From: Bacteroidaceae bacterium
GTDB taxonomy: Bacteria > Bacteroidota > Bacteroidia > Bacteroidales > Bacteroidaceae
DNA length: 64,000 nucleotides
Direction: 5' to 3'
NCBI GenBank assembly: GCA_017645305.1
Contig: JAGCPD010000003.1
Span: forward strand, 62,001-126,000
Both the position numbers and the translations under genes were made by a program. Positions 35,948 to 44,621 of this stretch are shown here, piece after piece (the first letter of the stretch is position 1; every line of letters begins with the position of its first letter). The notes beneath the pieces were generated by a model that saw only the letters and a list, made by a program, of their open reading frames with translations, searched no databases and was not told the origin of the DNA.

Positions 35948-36160
35948 TTAATCTGTTTCTGATAACTTTTCGTAAATGGCTCTGGCTTGGTCAAAATCTT
36001 CCTCACGAACCATCACGTTCACTATCATGTTGGGAACACGGTGTATCACCCAATCGCCCGGGCCATCGTTGATGATACTCACAATGCCAGCTTCGGCTAG
36101 TCTGTTGTTTAGAGCCTGAGCTTCAATGATTGAACCGCAGGAAATAATTTTAGTTCCCAT
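35948..36160 (-). CDS. DUF2007-type putative signal-transducing protein
   Basis: This 70-residue protein has the DUF2007 pattern: an N-terminal strand KIISCGSIIEAQALNNRLAE, a second strand ASIVSIINDG-like and a C-terminal VREEDFDQARAIYEKL. It is a small ferredoxin-like alpha/beta domain of unknown ligand. It sits between serC (17 bases) and serA (18 bases), so it may sense a metabolite of the pathway or interact with one of the enzymes; that is inference. Confidence 0.8.
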   Translation of the reverse strand: MGTKIISCGSIIEAQALNNRLAEAGIVSIINDGPGDWVIHRVPNMIVNVMVREEDFDQARAIYEKLSETD

Positions 36161-36177
36161 AAACAGATTGCTAATGT

Positions 36178-37245
36178 TTAATGTTGTGCCTCAAACTCCT
36201 TCATGCAAGCTACGAGAGCCTCGCAGCCTTCAATAGTCATTGCATTGTAGCAGCTTGCACGGAAGCCGCCGACATCGCGATGTCCCTTCACGCCGACCAT
36301 GCCCTTGCTTGTAGCAAATGCCATAAACTCATCCTGAAGTTCCTGATATTCAGGCTTCAATACAAAGGTGATGTTCATGCGGGAACGGCTGTCCTCCTCG
36401 GCTGTGCCGACGAAGAGCTTGTTGCGGTCAATCTCACCATAAACAATATCTGCACGTTGTTTGGCTAGCTTCTCCATTGCCTCAACGCCGCCCTGCTTCT
36501 TGATCCACTTCAGGTTCTGCAGAGCGCAGTAGATGGGTACTGTTGGAGGTGTGTTGAACATCGAGCCTTTATTGACATGCGTGCGATAGTCGAGCATCGT
36601 AGGAATAGGACGGCTTACCTTGCCCAGCAAGTCTTCCTTGATAATGCAGAAGGTTACACCGGCCATTGACAGGTTCTTCTGGGCACCACCGTAAATCATT
36701 CCGTACTTGCTCACGTCGATAGGACGGGAGAAGATGTCGCTACTCATATCAGCAATCATGGGCACAGGGCTGTCATAGTCCTTGAGAATCTCGGTGCCGT
36801 AGATGGTGTTGTTCGTTGTGATGTGGAAGTAATCGGCATCCGTTGGAATGGTGAAGTTCTTGGGGATGTAGGTGAAGTTTTTGTCCTTGCTGGAAGCCAC
36901 TTCGACTACTTCTCCGAAAAGCTTAGCCTCCTTCTCGGCCTTGGTTGCCCATACGCCAGTGTTGAGATAGGCTGCCTTCTTCTCCAGGAAGTTGTAGGGA
37001 ACCATGCAGAATTCCAAGCTGGCACCGCCACCAAGGAAAATCACGCTATAGCCTTCAGGAATGTCCAGAAGTTCCTTAAAAAGAGCCACAGCCTCATCAA
37101 CTACAGGCTGAAAATTCTTTGCACGATGACTTGTTTCCATCAATGACAAGCCGCTACCCTCAAACTCAAGGCAAGCCGCTGCAGTAGCCTCCATCACTTC
37201 GCGGGGAAGAATAGATGGTCCGGCATTAAAATTGTACTTCTTCAT
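36178..37245 (-). CDS. serC: Phosphoserine aminotransferase
   Basis: SerC converts 3-phosphohydroxypyruvate and Glu to phosphoserine, using PLP; it also serves pyridoxal synthesis in some bacteria. The 355-residue class V aminotransferase starts [14 protein letters not shown] and has the PLP Lys in [23 protein letters not shown] and the C-terminal [15 protein letters not shown] bind the substrate phosphate. It is first in serC-DUF2007-serA-DUF1015-yigZ, with a promoter at 37317-37324. No serB gene is in the window. Confidence 0.97.
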   Translation of the reverse strand: MKKYNFNAGPSILPREVMEATAAACLEFEGSGLSLMETSHRAKNFQPVVDEAVALFKELLDIPEGYSVIFLGGGASLEFCMVPYNFLEKKAAYLNTGVWATKAEKEAKLFGEVVEVASSKDKNFTYIPKNFTIPTDADYFHITTNNTIYGTEILKDYDSPVPMIADMSSDIFSRPIDVSKYGMIYGGAQKNLSMAGVTFCIIKEDLLGKVSRPIPTMLDYRTHVNKGSMFNTPPTVPIYCALQNLKWIKKQGGVEAMEKLAKQRADIVYGEIDRNKLFVGTAEEDSRSRMNITFVLKPEYQELQDEFMAFATSKGMVGVKGHRDVGGFRASCYNAMTIEGCEALVACMKEFEAQH

Positions 37246-37316
37246 TTTGTAATTTGTAAGTTGATTTATTGTTATTTATATTTATCCTTGATATCGTCAC
37301 AATCATTTTTACAATG

Positions 37317-37324
37317 CAAATATA
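37317..37324 (-). promoter_or_regulatory. Promoter -7 element of the serine operon
   Basis: The minus strand reads TATATTTG, about 70 bases before the serC ATG. Confidence 0.55.
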
Positions 37325-37428
37325 CAATTAAAATACAATATACATATTTATATTTTACAGAAAAACATATTAGAACGCGAAAAGTAAAAAAAACAGTTGA
37401 GTTTCTTGCACAATTGAAATTAAAGGAG

Positions 37429-37436
37429 TACCTTTG
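37429..37436 (+). promoter_or_regulatory. Promoter -7 element of tRNA-Pro
   Basis: TACCTTTG with a TTG 20 bases upstream precedes the tRNA by 30 bases. Confidence 0.65.
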
Positions 37437-37466
37437 CATCGCTTTTCACGAGAGCGTGGAAAGATT

Positions 37467-37539
37467 CGGGGTGTAGCGCAGTTGGTAGCGCACCTGGTTT
37501 GGGACCAGGTGGTCGCCCGTTCGAGTCGGGTCACCCCGA
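37467..37539 (+). tRNA. tRNA-Pro (TGG)
   Basis: Cloverleaf with acceptor CGGGGTG/CACCCCG, anticodon loop TTTGGGA (anticodon TGG) and T loop TTCGAGT. The discriminator is A and CCA is not encoded. Confidence 0.95.
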
Positions 37540-37598
37540 CATTTTTACTGAAAAGCAAAAAAGATGCGCTAACATTTGGTAGATTGCAATAAACATTG

Positions 37599-37606
37599 TA
37601 CCTTTG
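37599..37606 (+). promoter_or_regulatory. Promoter -7 element of tRNA-Cys
   Basis: TACCTTTG with TTTG 20 bases upstream lies 19 bases before the tRNA, so each of the two tRNAs has its own promoter. Confidence 0.65.
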
Positions 37607-37625
37607 CATCGCTTTAAACCATTAT

Positions 37626-37697
37626 GGTGCCTTGGATGAGTGGCTTAGTCACCGGTCTGCAAAACCGTGCACGGCGGTTCGAATCCGCCAGGCACCT
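37626..37697 (+). tRNA. tRNA-Cys (GCA)
   Basis: Acceptor GGTGCCT/AGGCACC, anticodon loop CTGCAAA (GCA) and T loop TTCGAAT. The three-base D stem, the weak first anticodon-stem pair (C with T) and the T discriminator are typical of tRNA-Cys. CCA is not encoded. Confidence 0.93.
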
Positions 37698-37700
37698 CTT

Positions 37701-37737
37701 AAGAACTCAAGAATTTCTCTTGAGTTCTTTTTTTTCC
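37701..37737 (+). terminator. Terminator of the tRNA-Pro/tRNA-Cys unit
   Basis: A perfect stem AAGAACTCAAGA/TCTTGAGTTCTT is followed by a run of T. Confidence 0.92.
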
Positions 37738-37739
37738 CA

Positions 37740-39272
37740 TTAACAGCAATCACCTGACGAATGAGTGAAGTGATGAAGAGCACGACGCAAGAAATCGCTA
37801 TGCCTTGACATATGGAAACCGCTATACAAGAGCGATACCACAAATGCTATACCACCAAAGAAATACTTAAGTTCAACATTTGATGCGATACAGAAGAAAA
37901 ACGTAACGGCAAGGCAAATCAACTGGCAGAAAAAAATCATCCAGGTTCCGCGACGGATTTTAACCTTATATTTGTATCCACAAACCAGCAGGACAACTAT
38001 AATATCATATAATGCACCAACAGAAAGGGCTATTCCTGCACCTGTCAGTCCATACGCATTGTAAAGCCACCATATAAGTACGCCAAAAAGTATGTTGTAT
38101 GCCACTTCCAAAGCAAGAAACAACATACTGTCCCCTTTAGCCAAGGTAGTGTATCCTACAGGAAGAGACAAGGCCCTGAAAAATGGATAGAAACATGCAC
38201 AGACCGCCATATCCATGGCAACCAAAAAGGAGTCTCTATATAAAAGCCTTATTATCCAAGGGAGGAAAAGCAAGAAAAGAATCAATAAGGGCGTAAGAAC
38301 AAGCAGACAGACATTTACCTGCTGGTTAATGGTCTGATTCATTTTTTCCGTATCATGGCAGAATGAAGACAACCGGGGAAAATAATCCGCCTCTAAAGCA
38401 ACAAACACCATACCGGCATAAGCAACCATCAGCGTCCATCCTACCCTATACAGACCCACATCACCCAGATTACTATTCTCTGCCTGTAGCATCATGGCCG
38501 GAATTATCATACCCAATCCGGCAGCTGAAACACCGGCTAACACATAAGGGATTCCTTTCTTAACCATTGGCAATCCCTCAAAGAACACCTTCCTGCTAAA
38601 AGGTGATACTCTATATGATACCAGCCTGAAAGAAAAATATGCATGTGTAATAAGGGAAGCCAAGCCGGTACATATAAGACCTACAACTACGCCCTTTAAC
38701 CCAATGTAATAATAGAAGGGGACGGTTAAGGCAAGTGTTAATAACGCTATCAGCCCCTCTATTATCGCCACCTTTCTTACCTGCCTTAATCCCTTTAGTA
38801 TAGCACATTCTCCCTCTGCCAACAGAATGCAGACAGATACTGGCATCATCATTAAAACTTCATAATAATGATCCCATTTATGATCAAAGAAGAAATAGCT
38901 AATTAAAGGAGAAGCGCATACACATATAAGAAGAGAAAGGATAGCTGTCCACAAAACCCACGTCCTGACAACCATTACAAAATGTTCTATCTCATCGGTG
39001 GCACCTACATCGAACAATTCACCAGACCTGCGGGTGGCATTCAGTGGCACGCCCAGATTACTTGCATTCACTAAGAATTCTGTAATAGAACCATACACGG
39101 AAATCAAGCCGACGCCAAACTCACCAAGGAATTTCGACGTCAGTTTATTCCGTACCAACGACACAAGCATCTTCAAGCCTTGGACGCCACCAAAGACACC
39201 CGTGTATTTTAGAACATGATCGTATGAGGTATCGTTGGTTTCTTCGTTATGAAGGTTCTCTAATTCACTCAT
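37740..39272 (-). CDS. Polysaccharide/O-antigen flippase (Wzx-like, MOP superfamily)
   Basis: This 510-residue protein has about 12-14 predicted membrane helices and the MOP/polysaccharide transporter beginning YTGVFGGVQGLKMLVSLVRNKLTSKFLG. It would flip an undecaprenyl-linked glycan across the inner membrane. The N-terminal 18 residues are acidic and cytoplasmic. No glycosyltransferases are adjacent, so this is an orphan flippase. Its start overlaps a 38-codon frame (39269-39385) by four bases, which lies after the DUF4301 gene on the same strand. Confidence 0.85.
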   Translation of the reverse strand: MSELENLHNEETNDTSYDHVLKYTGVFGGVQGLKMLVSLVRNKLTSKFLGEFGVGLISVYGSITEFLVNASNLGVPLNATRRSGELFDVGATDEIEHFVMVVRTWVLWTAILSLLICVCASPLISYFFFDHKWDHYYEVLMMMPVSVCILLAEGECAILKGLRQVRKVAIIEGLIALLTLALTVPFYYYIGLKGVVVGLICTGLASLITHAYFSFRLVSYRVSPFSRKVFFEGLPMVKKGIPYVLAGVSAAGLGMIIPAMMLQAENSNLGDVGLYRVGWTLMVAYAGMVFVALEADYFPRLSSFCHDTEKMNQTINQQVNVCLLVLTPLLILFLLFLPWIIRLLYRDSFLVAMDMAVCACFYPFFRALSLPVGYTTLAKGDSMLFLALEVAYNILFGVLIWWLYNAYGLTGAGIALSVGALYDIIVVLLVCGYKYKVKIRRGTWMIFFCQLICLAVTFFFCIASNVELKYFFGGIAFVVSLLYSGFHMSRHSDFLRRALHHFTHSSGDCC

Positions 39273-39385
39273 GAAAGTCCTACCATCTCATCATTTACCA
39301 AATCAATACGCTCAGCCTGGGGACTTTTGGGCAAAGCTATGGGAGCCTGCGGAGTTTCCCTCGCCATTTCAATGTCCGATTTCAT
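39269..39385 (-). CDS. Possible 38-residue leader ORF before the flippase
   Basis: An ATG at 39385, 20 bases after the DUF4301 stop, opens a 38-codon frame. Its TGA overlaps the flippase ATG (ATGA), the usual sign of translational coupling. The product is polar and Pro-rich without membrane segments. Its first residues MKSDIEMARE faintly recall the beginning of formate-tetrahydrofolate ligase, so it could be a gene relic rather than a working peptide. Neither reading is proven. Confidence 0.35.
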   Translation of the reverse strand: MKSDIEMARETPQAPIALPKSPQAERIDLVNDEMVGLS

Positions 39386-39405
39386 CTATAGACCTTGAAT
39401 CTTAA

Positions 39406-40935
39406 TTATTTATCAGACTGATGCTGAGGACGCAGCAAGTCATTGACAGTCTTCACTGGATTAAAGGTTGTAAGAGGCACTTCAACCATCATTGTACTCC
39501 AATTGCTCATGGCACCGTTCCACAGTCCGGGAAGTTCCAGTGCCTTCAGTTCCTTACCGCCTTTGCTCTTATATGAGATAAAGCCTGTGGCAGGATCCAC
39601 ATAATCAGGCAAATTGAATTTCTCACCCTTATAGTTACGCACAGCACAAACCAAATCCACAGGATTAAAGTGTGTGCCCTGGGTAAACATCTTCATGTAT
39701 TCAGGATTGTTCTGGTCTATCTGGCTACTCTCAAGAATCTGCAAAGACACACTCCCGTCTGGATTGAAAGCAAGGAATGGACCACCGCCCGGCTCACCTA
39801 CATTCTTTACTACGCCACATACGCGAATAGGACGGTTTAGCTTTTTCTTCAGGAAATCATGCAGTTCAGCATCATTCAAGTCCTTCAGTCCTGGGACGTC
39901 TGTATTCAGCGTGTGACGCACAAAACGGATAATATCTTCCAAATCATCATGGGTAAACTTACCGCTGTCCAAAAGGTTCAGATAGGCAAACGTCTGCTTT
40001 TGAATATCTATCAGGACACCGGCAATAACCTGTTTCCACAATACTGTATCATGCTTCAGCCTGTCGGGAACAACATTATCAATATTCTTGATGAAAACCA
40101 CATCGCTCTTTAAATCGTTAAGATTTTCAATAAGGGCACCATGACCGCCCGGGCGAAACAGCAGCTTTCCGTCTTCTGTACGGAATGGTGTATTATCCAT
40201 ATTGACAGCAATAGTATCAGTGCAAGGCTTCTGTTCGCTCATACTTACCTTATAACTGATATTATAATGGCTGCAAGCATCTGGCAACACACGGTCTATC
40301 AACTCTTTGAAAAGCTTTCTGTGCTCTGCGCTTACAGTAAAATGAACATCAGCTTCACCCTGACTGCTTGCATATAACGCAGCCTCTGCAAGGTGCTCTT
40401 CCACCGGAGTACGTGCACAGTCCTCATAGCCATGGAACTGCAGCAATCCCTTTGGCAACTGGCCATAGTTAAGACCTTCCTCGTTCAGCATATTGGCAAC
40501 AACAGCCTTGTACTCACCTTCTTCCATCAAGGCATCAACGCCTTTACCCTCGTTAAGGAAACAGGCATCATTCAAGGCATCAAAGAAGGCAAAGTCATGA
40601 ATTCCTGCAAAAAAAGTTTTCTCAAAATCGGTGGTGGGAACATCATAGTCAGCATTCAGGAACTCGAACATATTCTTGAACATTCTGCTGGCAGCACCGC
40701 TTGCAGGCACAAACTTGGTAATGCTATGTCCCTCGGCCTTATAATCGTTCCAGATTTTAACGTATTTATCAACCTCGTCACCTGTAGGAGCAATTATACC
40801 ATTGCCAACTGAGGCGGCAGCACGCAATTTCAAAAAGGGAAAGCCCTGCTCGAAATTCTTCAGCTGTACCTCTATCTGACCTTCACTTATACCCTTCTTC
40901 TTAAGAAGTTCCTTGTCTTCATTTGTCAATAACAT
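39406..40935 (-). CDS. DUF4301 family protein
   Basis: This 509-residue cytoplasmic protein matches the DUF4301 family of Bacteroidota in length and in segments such as ITKFVPASGAASRMFK, KLLFRPGGHGALIENL and GVVKNVGEPGGGPF. The PASGAASRMFK segment resembles a nucleotidyltransferase-type substrate loop, but no reaction is established. Start at the ATG at 40935 (MLLTNEDKELLKKKG) is preferred over an upstream reading that crosses the promoter at 40966-40973. It is divergent from relA and is followed by the small frame and the flippase. Confidence 0.85.
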   Translation of the reverse strand: MLLTNEDKELLKKKGISEGQIEVQLKNFEQGFPFLKLRAAASVGNGIIAPTGDEVDKYVKIWNDYKAEGHSITKFVPASGAASRMFKNMFEFLNADYDVPTTDFEKTFFAGIHDFAFFDALNDACFLNEGKGVDALMEEGEYKAVVANMLNEEGLNYGQLPKGLLQFHGYEDCARTPVEEHLAEAALYASSQGEADVHFTVSAEHRKLFKELIDRVLPDACSHYNISYKVSMSEQKPCTDTIAVNMDNTPFRTEDGKLLFRPGGHGALIENLNDLKSDVVFIKNIDNVVPDRLKHDTVLWKQVIAGVLIDIQKQTFAYLNLLDSGKFTHDDLEDIIRFVRHTLNTDVPGLKDLNDAELHDFLKKKLNRPIRVCGVVKNVGEPGGGPFLAFNPDGSVSLQILESSQIDQNNPEYMKMFTQGTHFNPVDLVCAVRNYKGEKFNLPDYVDPATGFISYKSKGGKELKALELPGLWNGAMSNWSTMMVEVPLTTFNPVKTVNDLLRPQHQSDK

Positions 40936-40965
40936 AATCGTATATGAATATTTCATTTTGGCTTG

Positions 40966-40973
40966 CAAAAATA
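40966..40973 (-). promoter_or_regulatory. Promoter -7 element of DUF4301 gene
   Basis: The minus strand reads TATTTTTG, 31 bases before the chosen ATG. Confidence 0.5.
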
Positions 40974-41016
40974 AACAAAAAATATCAAATTACGTCATGA
41001 ATCGCAGAAAAATTCT

Positions 41017-41024
41017 TACCTTTG
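41017..41024 (+). promoter_or_regulatory. Promoter -7 element of relA
   Basis: TACCTTTG lies 18 bases before the ATG at 41042 and excludes longer upstream readings. Confidence 0.6.
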
Positions 41025-41041
41025 TGCAAAATAAAAAAAGT

Positions 41042-43267
41042 ATGCTTATGAATAAGGATGATTTCTTTACTGCCGAAGAGAAAACGCAAATTACAGAATT
41101 GTACAAGCATCTTTATTCGGTATCCAAGGAAGTTCTTCTCCCCGATGATGACCAAAAGTGCCGTTTCTATATACGCGAAGCCATAGATAAAAGCCTGTTA
41201 CGGCGAGACTCATTCAATCTGAACCCCATCATCAACGTTGCAGAAACGGCCCTTCTTGTAGCCGAGGAAATCGGATTGAACAGAGCTTCCATCTTAGGCA
41301 CTATGCTCAGTGGCGTAGTGCTGAACGGTGCCGCTTCTGTAGAAGAAATAAAAAAGGACTTTGGGGAAGACGTTGCACACATTCTTCACGGTATGCTGCG
41401 CATTCGGGACCTGTATGCCAAGAGTGCCACTGTGGATAGCGAGAACTTCCGAAGCCTGCTGGTTACTTTTGCCGAGGATTTGCGCGTTATCCTCATCATG
41501 ATAGCCAACCGTGTGCTTATCATGCGTAAGATTAAAGATACCCCGTATCTTGAGGCACAACGCAAAGTATCTATGGAGGCGGCTTATCTCTACGCTCCCC
41601 TGGCTCATAAGCTGGGACTATACAAACTGAAAAGCGAGCTGGAAGACCTTAGCCTTAAATACCTCGAACACGATGCCTACTACCACATTAAGGAAAAACT
41701 TAACGAGACAAAACGCAGCCGCGATGCCTACATAGCAAATTTTATTGCTCCTATCGACGAGAAACTCCGTGCCGCAGGTCTGAAGTTTCACATGAAGGGA
41801 AGGACCAAAAGCATCCACTCCATCTGGCAAAAGATGAAGAAACAGCAAGTGGATATAGATGGCGTCTTTGACCTCTTTGCCATCCGCATCATTCTTGACT
41901 CCAAGCCCGAAAAGGAAAAGCAAGACTGCTGGCAAGTCTTCAGCATCATTACAGACATGTACCAGAGTAACCCCAAGCGTATGCGAGACTGGCTGTCCGT
42001 ACCCAAGAGCAATGGTTATGAGAGCTTGCACATTACCGTTCTGGGACCTGAAAAGAAATGGGTGGAAGTGCAGATACGTACCGAGCGTATGGATGATATC
42101 GCAGAACATGGTTTGGCAGCTCATTGGCGGTACAAGGGTATAAAGAGCGGACAAAGCGGCATAGAGGATTGGCTTGCCAACGTTCGCGGGGCATTGGAGA
42201 CGAATGATGACATGCAACTCATGGACCAGTTCCGAATGGACCTTGTCGAGGACGAAATCTTTGTCTTTACCCCTAAGGGTGACCTCTTCAAGCTTCCCGC
42301 AGGAGCCACGGTACTTGATTTCGCCTATACCATACATACCAAGGTGGGCAACACTTGTGTTGGTGCCAAGATTGGCAACAAGAATGTTACCATCAGGCAG
42401 AAGCTGCAGAGCGGCGACCAGGTGGAAATTCTTACCAATGCCAACCAAACGCCCAAACAGGATTGGCTTAACATTGTCACCACTACACGAGCCAGAGCCA
42501 AAATCCGCCAAAGCCTCAAAGAGATGGAAAGCCGTCAGGCATTGCTCGCCAGAGAAGAGCTGGAGCGGAAGATGAAAAACAAGAAGCTGGAATACGAAGA
42601 GCCCGTTCTGATGCACACCATGACGAAACTCGGCTACCGCGTCGTTACGGACTTTTACGCAGCTTTGGCCGACGGCAAGCTCGACATGAATGCTGTACTT
42701 GAGGCATACGCACAGCAACAACGCTTCGACCACGGAGAGGCCGAGAAAAGCGTCCCGACCATGAGTGCCGACCAGTTCGTCATGCCCGACAATGAACTCC
42801 CCCTAAGGGGGGTTGGGGGGTCTGATGTCCTTGTCATCGACCAGAACCTGAAAGGTATTGATTTCCAGATGGCAAAATGTTGTCAGCCCGTATATGGCGA
42901 TGCGGTATTCGGCTTCGTTACCAGTAGCGGCGGCATCAAGATACATCGCGAAGACTGCCCCAATGCGCCGCAACTGCGGGCGCGTTTCGGATACCGCATT
43001 GTCAAGGCACGCTGGGCTGGTAAGCGCGGAAGCCAGTACCCCATTACTCTCCGCATTATCGGGAATGACGACTTGGGAATCATCAACAATATTACCAGTA
43101 TTATCAGTAAAGAAGAGAAGATTCTGCTTCGCAGCATCAGCATAGACAGCAACGACGGACTCTTCTCCGGCACCCTTACCGTCATGCTCGATGACACCAG
43201 CCGTCTTCAGCAACTGCTCAAGAAAATAAAGACCGTAAAAGGCGTAAAGAACGTGTCCAGGGGATAA
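41042..43267 (+). CDS. relA: RelA-type (p)ppGpp synthetase with degenerate HD domain
   Basis: The 741-residue RelA/SpoT homologue would make (p)ppGpp in the stringent response. Domain order is pseudo-HD (about 40-200), synthetase (about 240-380), TGS (about 405-465), linker and C-terminal ACT (about 660-741). The synthetase keeps RTKSIHSIWQKM, the Asp of DLFAIRII, YESLHITV and VEVQIRT. The four metal ligands of the hydrolase are lost: expected HP is Asn61-Pro, HD is Ser90-Gly91, and the Asp of the ADR motif is Asn156. Hydrolase activity is therefore not expected. Residues 586-594 are encoded by a palindromic repeat. Start may be 41042 or 41048. Confidence 0.95.
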   Translation: MLMNKDDFFTAEEKTQITELYKHLYSVSKEVLLPDDDQKCRFYIREAIDKSLLRRDSFNLNPIINVAETALLVAEEIGLNRASILGTMLSGVVLNGAASVEEIKKDFGEDVAHILHGMLRIRDLYAKSATVDSENFRSLLVTFAEDLRVILIMIANRVLIMRKIKDTPYLEAQRKVSMEAAYLYAPLAHKLGLYKLKSELEDLSLKYLEHDAYYHIKEKLNETKRSRDAYIANFIAPIDEKLRAAGLKFHMKGRTKSIHSIWQKMKKQQVDIDGVFDLFAIRIILDSKPEKEKQDCWQVFSIITDMYQSNPKRMRDWLSVPKSNGYESLHITVLGPEKKWVEVQIRTERMDDIAEHGLAAHWRYKGIKSGQSGIEDWLANVRGALETNDDMQLMDQFRMDLVEDEIFVFTPKGDLFKLPAGATVLDFAYTIHTKVGNTCVGAKIGNKNVTIRQKLQSGDQVEILTNANQTPKQDWLNIVTTTRARAKIRQSLKEMESRQALLAREELERKMKNKKLEYEEPVLMHTMTKLGYRVVTDFYAALADGKLDMNAVLEAYAQQQRFDHGEAEKSVPTMSADQFVMPDNELPLRGVGGSDVLVIDQNLKGIDFQMAKCCQPVYGDAVFGFVTSSGGIKIHREDCPNAPQLRARFGYRIVKARWAGKRGSQYPITLRIIGNDDLGIINNITSIISKEEKILLRSISIDSNDGLFSGTLTVMLDDTSRLQQLLKKIKTVKGVKNVSRG
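42797..42823. repeat. In-frame GC-rich palindromic repeat in relA
   Basis: The segment CTCCCCCTAAGGGGGG followed by TTGGGGGGTCT is the reverse-orientation form of the element found twice in the S9 peptidase gene. It adds about nine residues (LPLRGVGGS) in the TGS-ACT linker without breaking the frame. Confidence 0.75.
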
Positions 43268-43316
43268 GCCTATTTCTTCAGCGGCTTCTTCATAACTACC
43301 CAAAAGACCCTCCGTA

Positions 43317-44060
43317 TTATTCTCCCGAGAGAAAACCGAGTTCCGTCAGACCGCCATAGCTTTCGGTGGCAATTTCCAGAGCCTCATCGGTGGTGTACCG
43401 TTTATAAAAGGTACAGCGGGTAACAATGCCCTGCGGTGAACAGCGGTCGTTAATTACATGTACCAGTGCCCATCCCTTCATCTCGTCGGCAAACTCTTCG
43501 TCCATTAATACATAATGCCCATCCACTGCCGTCATATCTGAACGCGATATCTCGCGCATACTGAACCGTACCCTTGGCATATTACCTTCCATGCTCTGTA
43601 CAGCTGTATAAAACAGAAAGCGCTCGTAAAGGGCCTCTTCCCAGGTCTTTAGGTCCGTTATCAGGGCGGGCATCCCATCTACCTCGCCCAGCTCAAGCTT
43701 AACCATTGGCAACGTACCGTCACTTACCGGAATATTAGGCATCAGGAACGACGCATGACTCATTATCCCGTCATCGGGTACGTAAACCACTGGTAGTTGC
43801 CGGTTTGCCAATGACATGAAGTTCTGACAGGCATTACGGCGCTCGGTAAACATTACGTCACATAACTTCAGCATCTTCCATAATGCCGTCGAGTGTCGCA
43901 TCTTTAGCCGTTGCTTCAGCTGTGCCAGTGTGAACCACTTCTTTTTTCCTCTCTTTGACGGACACCCAACCACCTGTCCCTGGCGCACATAGAAAGTCGT
44001 TCCTGCCACACGTATTCTTTTGGGTATTACCAGCCCTAAGCCTTTACTGTCTTTCTTCAT
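43317..44060 (-). CDS. Conserved-looking protein of unknown function
   Basis: This 247-residue protein has no signal peptide or membrane segment. Residues 15-70 (TTFYVRQGQVVG, LAQLKQRLKMRHSTALWKML) resemble the beginning of Bacteroidota proteins of the DUF6266-like kind, in which a short strand repeat is followed by a conserved Gln-rich helix; this is only a visual likeness. The rest is alternating strands and helices with many Met and Val residues. It converges with relA and is preceded by a repeat-rich spacer of 760 bases. Codon use is like its neighbours, so it is probably a real gene. Confidence 0.6.
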   Translation of the reverse strand: MKKDSKGLGLVIPKRIRVAGTTFYVRQGQVVGCPSKRGKKKWFTLAQLKQRLKMRHSTALWKMLKLCDVMFTERRNACQNFMSLANRQLPVVYVPDDGIMSHASFLMPNIPVSDGTLPMVKLELGEVDGMPALITDLKTWEEALYERFLFYTAVQSMEGNMPRVRFSMREISRSDMTAVDGHYVLMDEEFADEMKGWALVHVINDRCSPQGIVTRCTFYKRYTTDEALEIATESYGGLTELGFLSGE

Positions 44061-44283
44061 TGTACTTATCTCCTGTCTTTTGTCTTTACTTTATACTTTC
44101 TTCTGTCTTTACTAAAACGTATAATCATTTTCTCATGCTTCTCTCCACTCTTTCTTCTGCATTTCTCCCGCAACCCTCTAATACTTCTCCCGCACCACTC
44201 TGATACTCCTCCCGCAGCCCCTTGACCTTTCGATAATCCCGCTCAGCCGCAGCTTCCGTTTCCCTTCCATTCCTGTTCAGTAT

Positions 44284-44338
44284 CTATTCGCTACCTATTC
44301 GGTACCTATTCGCTTTAAGACCGAATAGGTACCGAATA
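44284..44338. repeat. CTATTCG tandem repeats and 17-bp-arm hairpin
   Basis: Units CTATTCGCTAC and CTATTCGGTAC plus a partial third (44284-44312) run into a perfect inverted repeat: arms 44296-44312 and 44322-44338 around a nine-base loop. There is no T tract, so it is not a typical terminator. Confidence 0.85.
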
Positions 44339-44499
44339 CTATTTGAATATCTGGCGAATAGGAATGAAAGCAATTATTAAGGGGAGCATGTGAGGAATCT
44401 GAGTTCTGCGTAAGTTCTATGAGAGGAGTGTTAGAGGATAGCGAGAGAAGTATTAGAGAAATACATGAGTAGTCCCTGACGTAAGTTAATTTTCTTCTG

Positions 44500-44507
44500 C
44501 AAAGATA
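44500..44507 (-). promoter_or_regulatory. Leftward -7 element of module copy 1
   Basis: The minus strand reads TATCTTTG. The nearest leftward gene starts 440 bases away at 44060. Confidence 0.4.
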
Positions 44508-44613
44508 CGGATTTTAGACGAAACGAAACAATATAACGCCTGAAAATTGAACAAAAAGGGAACAAATTATTAGAAAAGTAGTGCTGTGAAGGATGATATT
44601 ACAATAAAAATAT

Positions 44614-44621
44614 TATATTTG
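44614..44621 (+). promoter_or_regulatory. Rightward -7 element of module copy 1
   Basis: TATATTTG would drive the secreted zinc-cluster protein gene at 44824 with a leader of about 195 bases. The leader has complementary segments GCTCTTTT (44643) and AAAAAGAGC (near 44702). Confidence 0.5.

Noticed and set aside
41618..42733. 371-codon minus-strand open frame opposite relA
   Set aside because: It is antisense to conserved synthetase and TGS domains and has no start context or recognisable domain.
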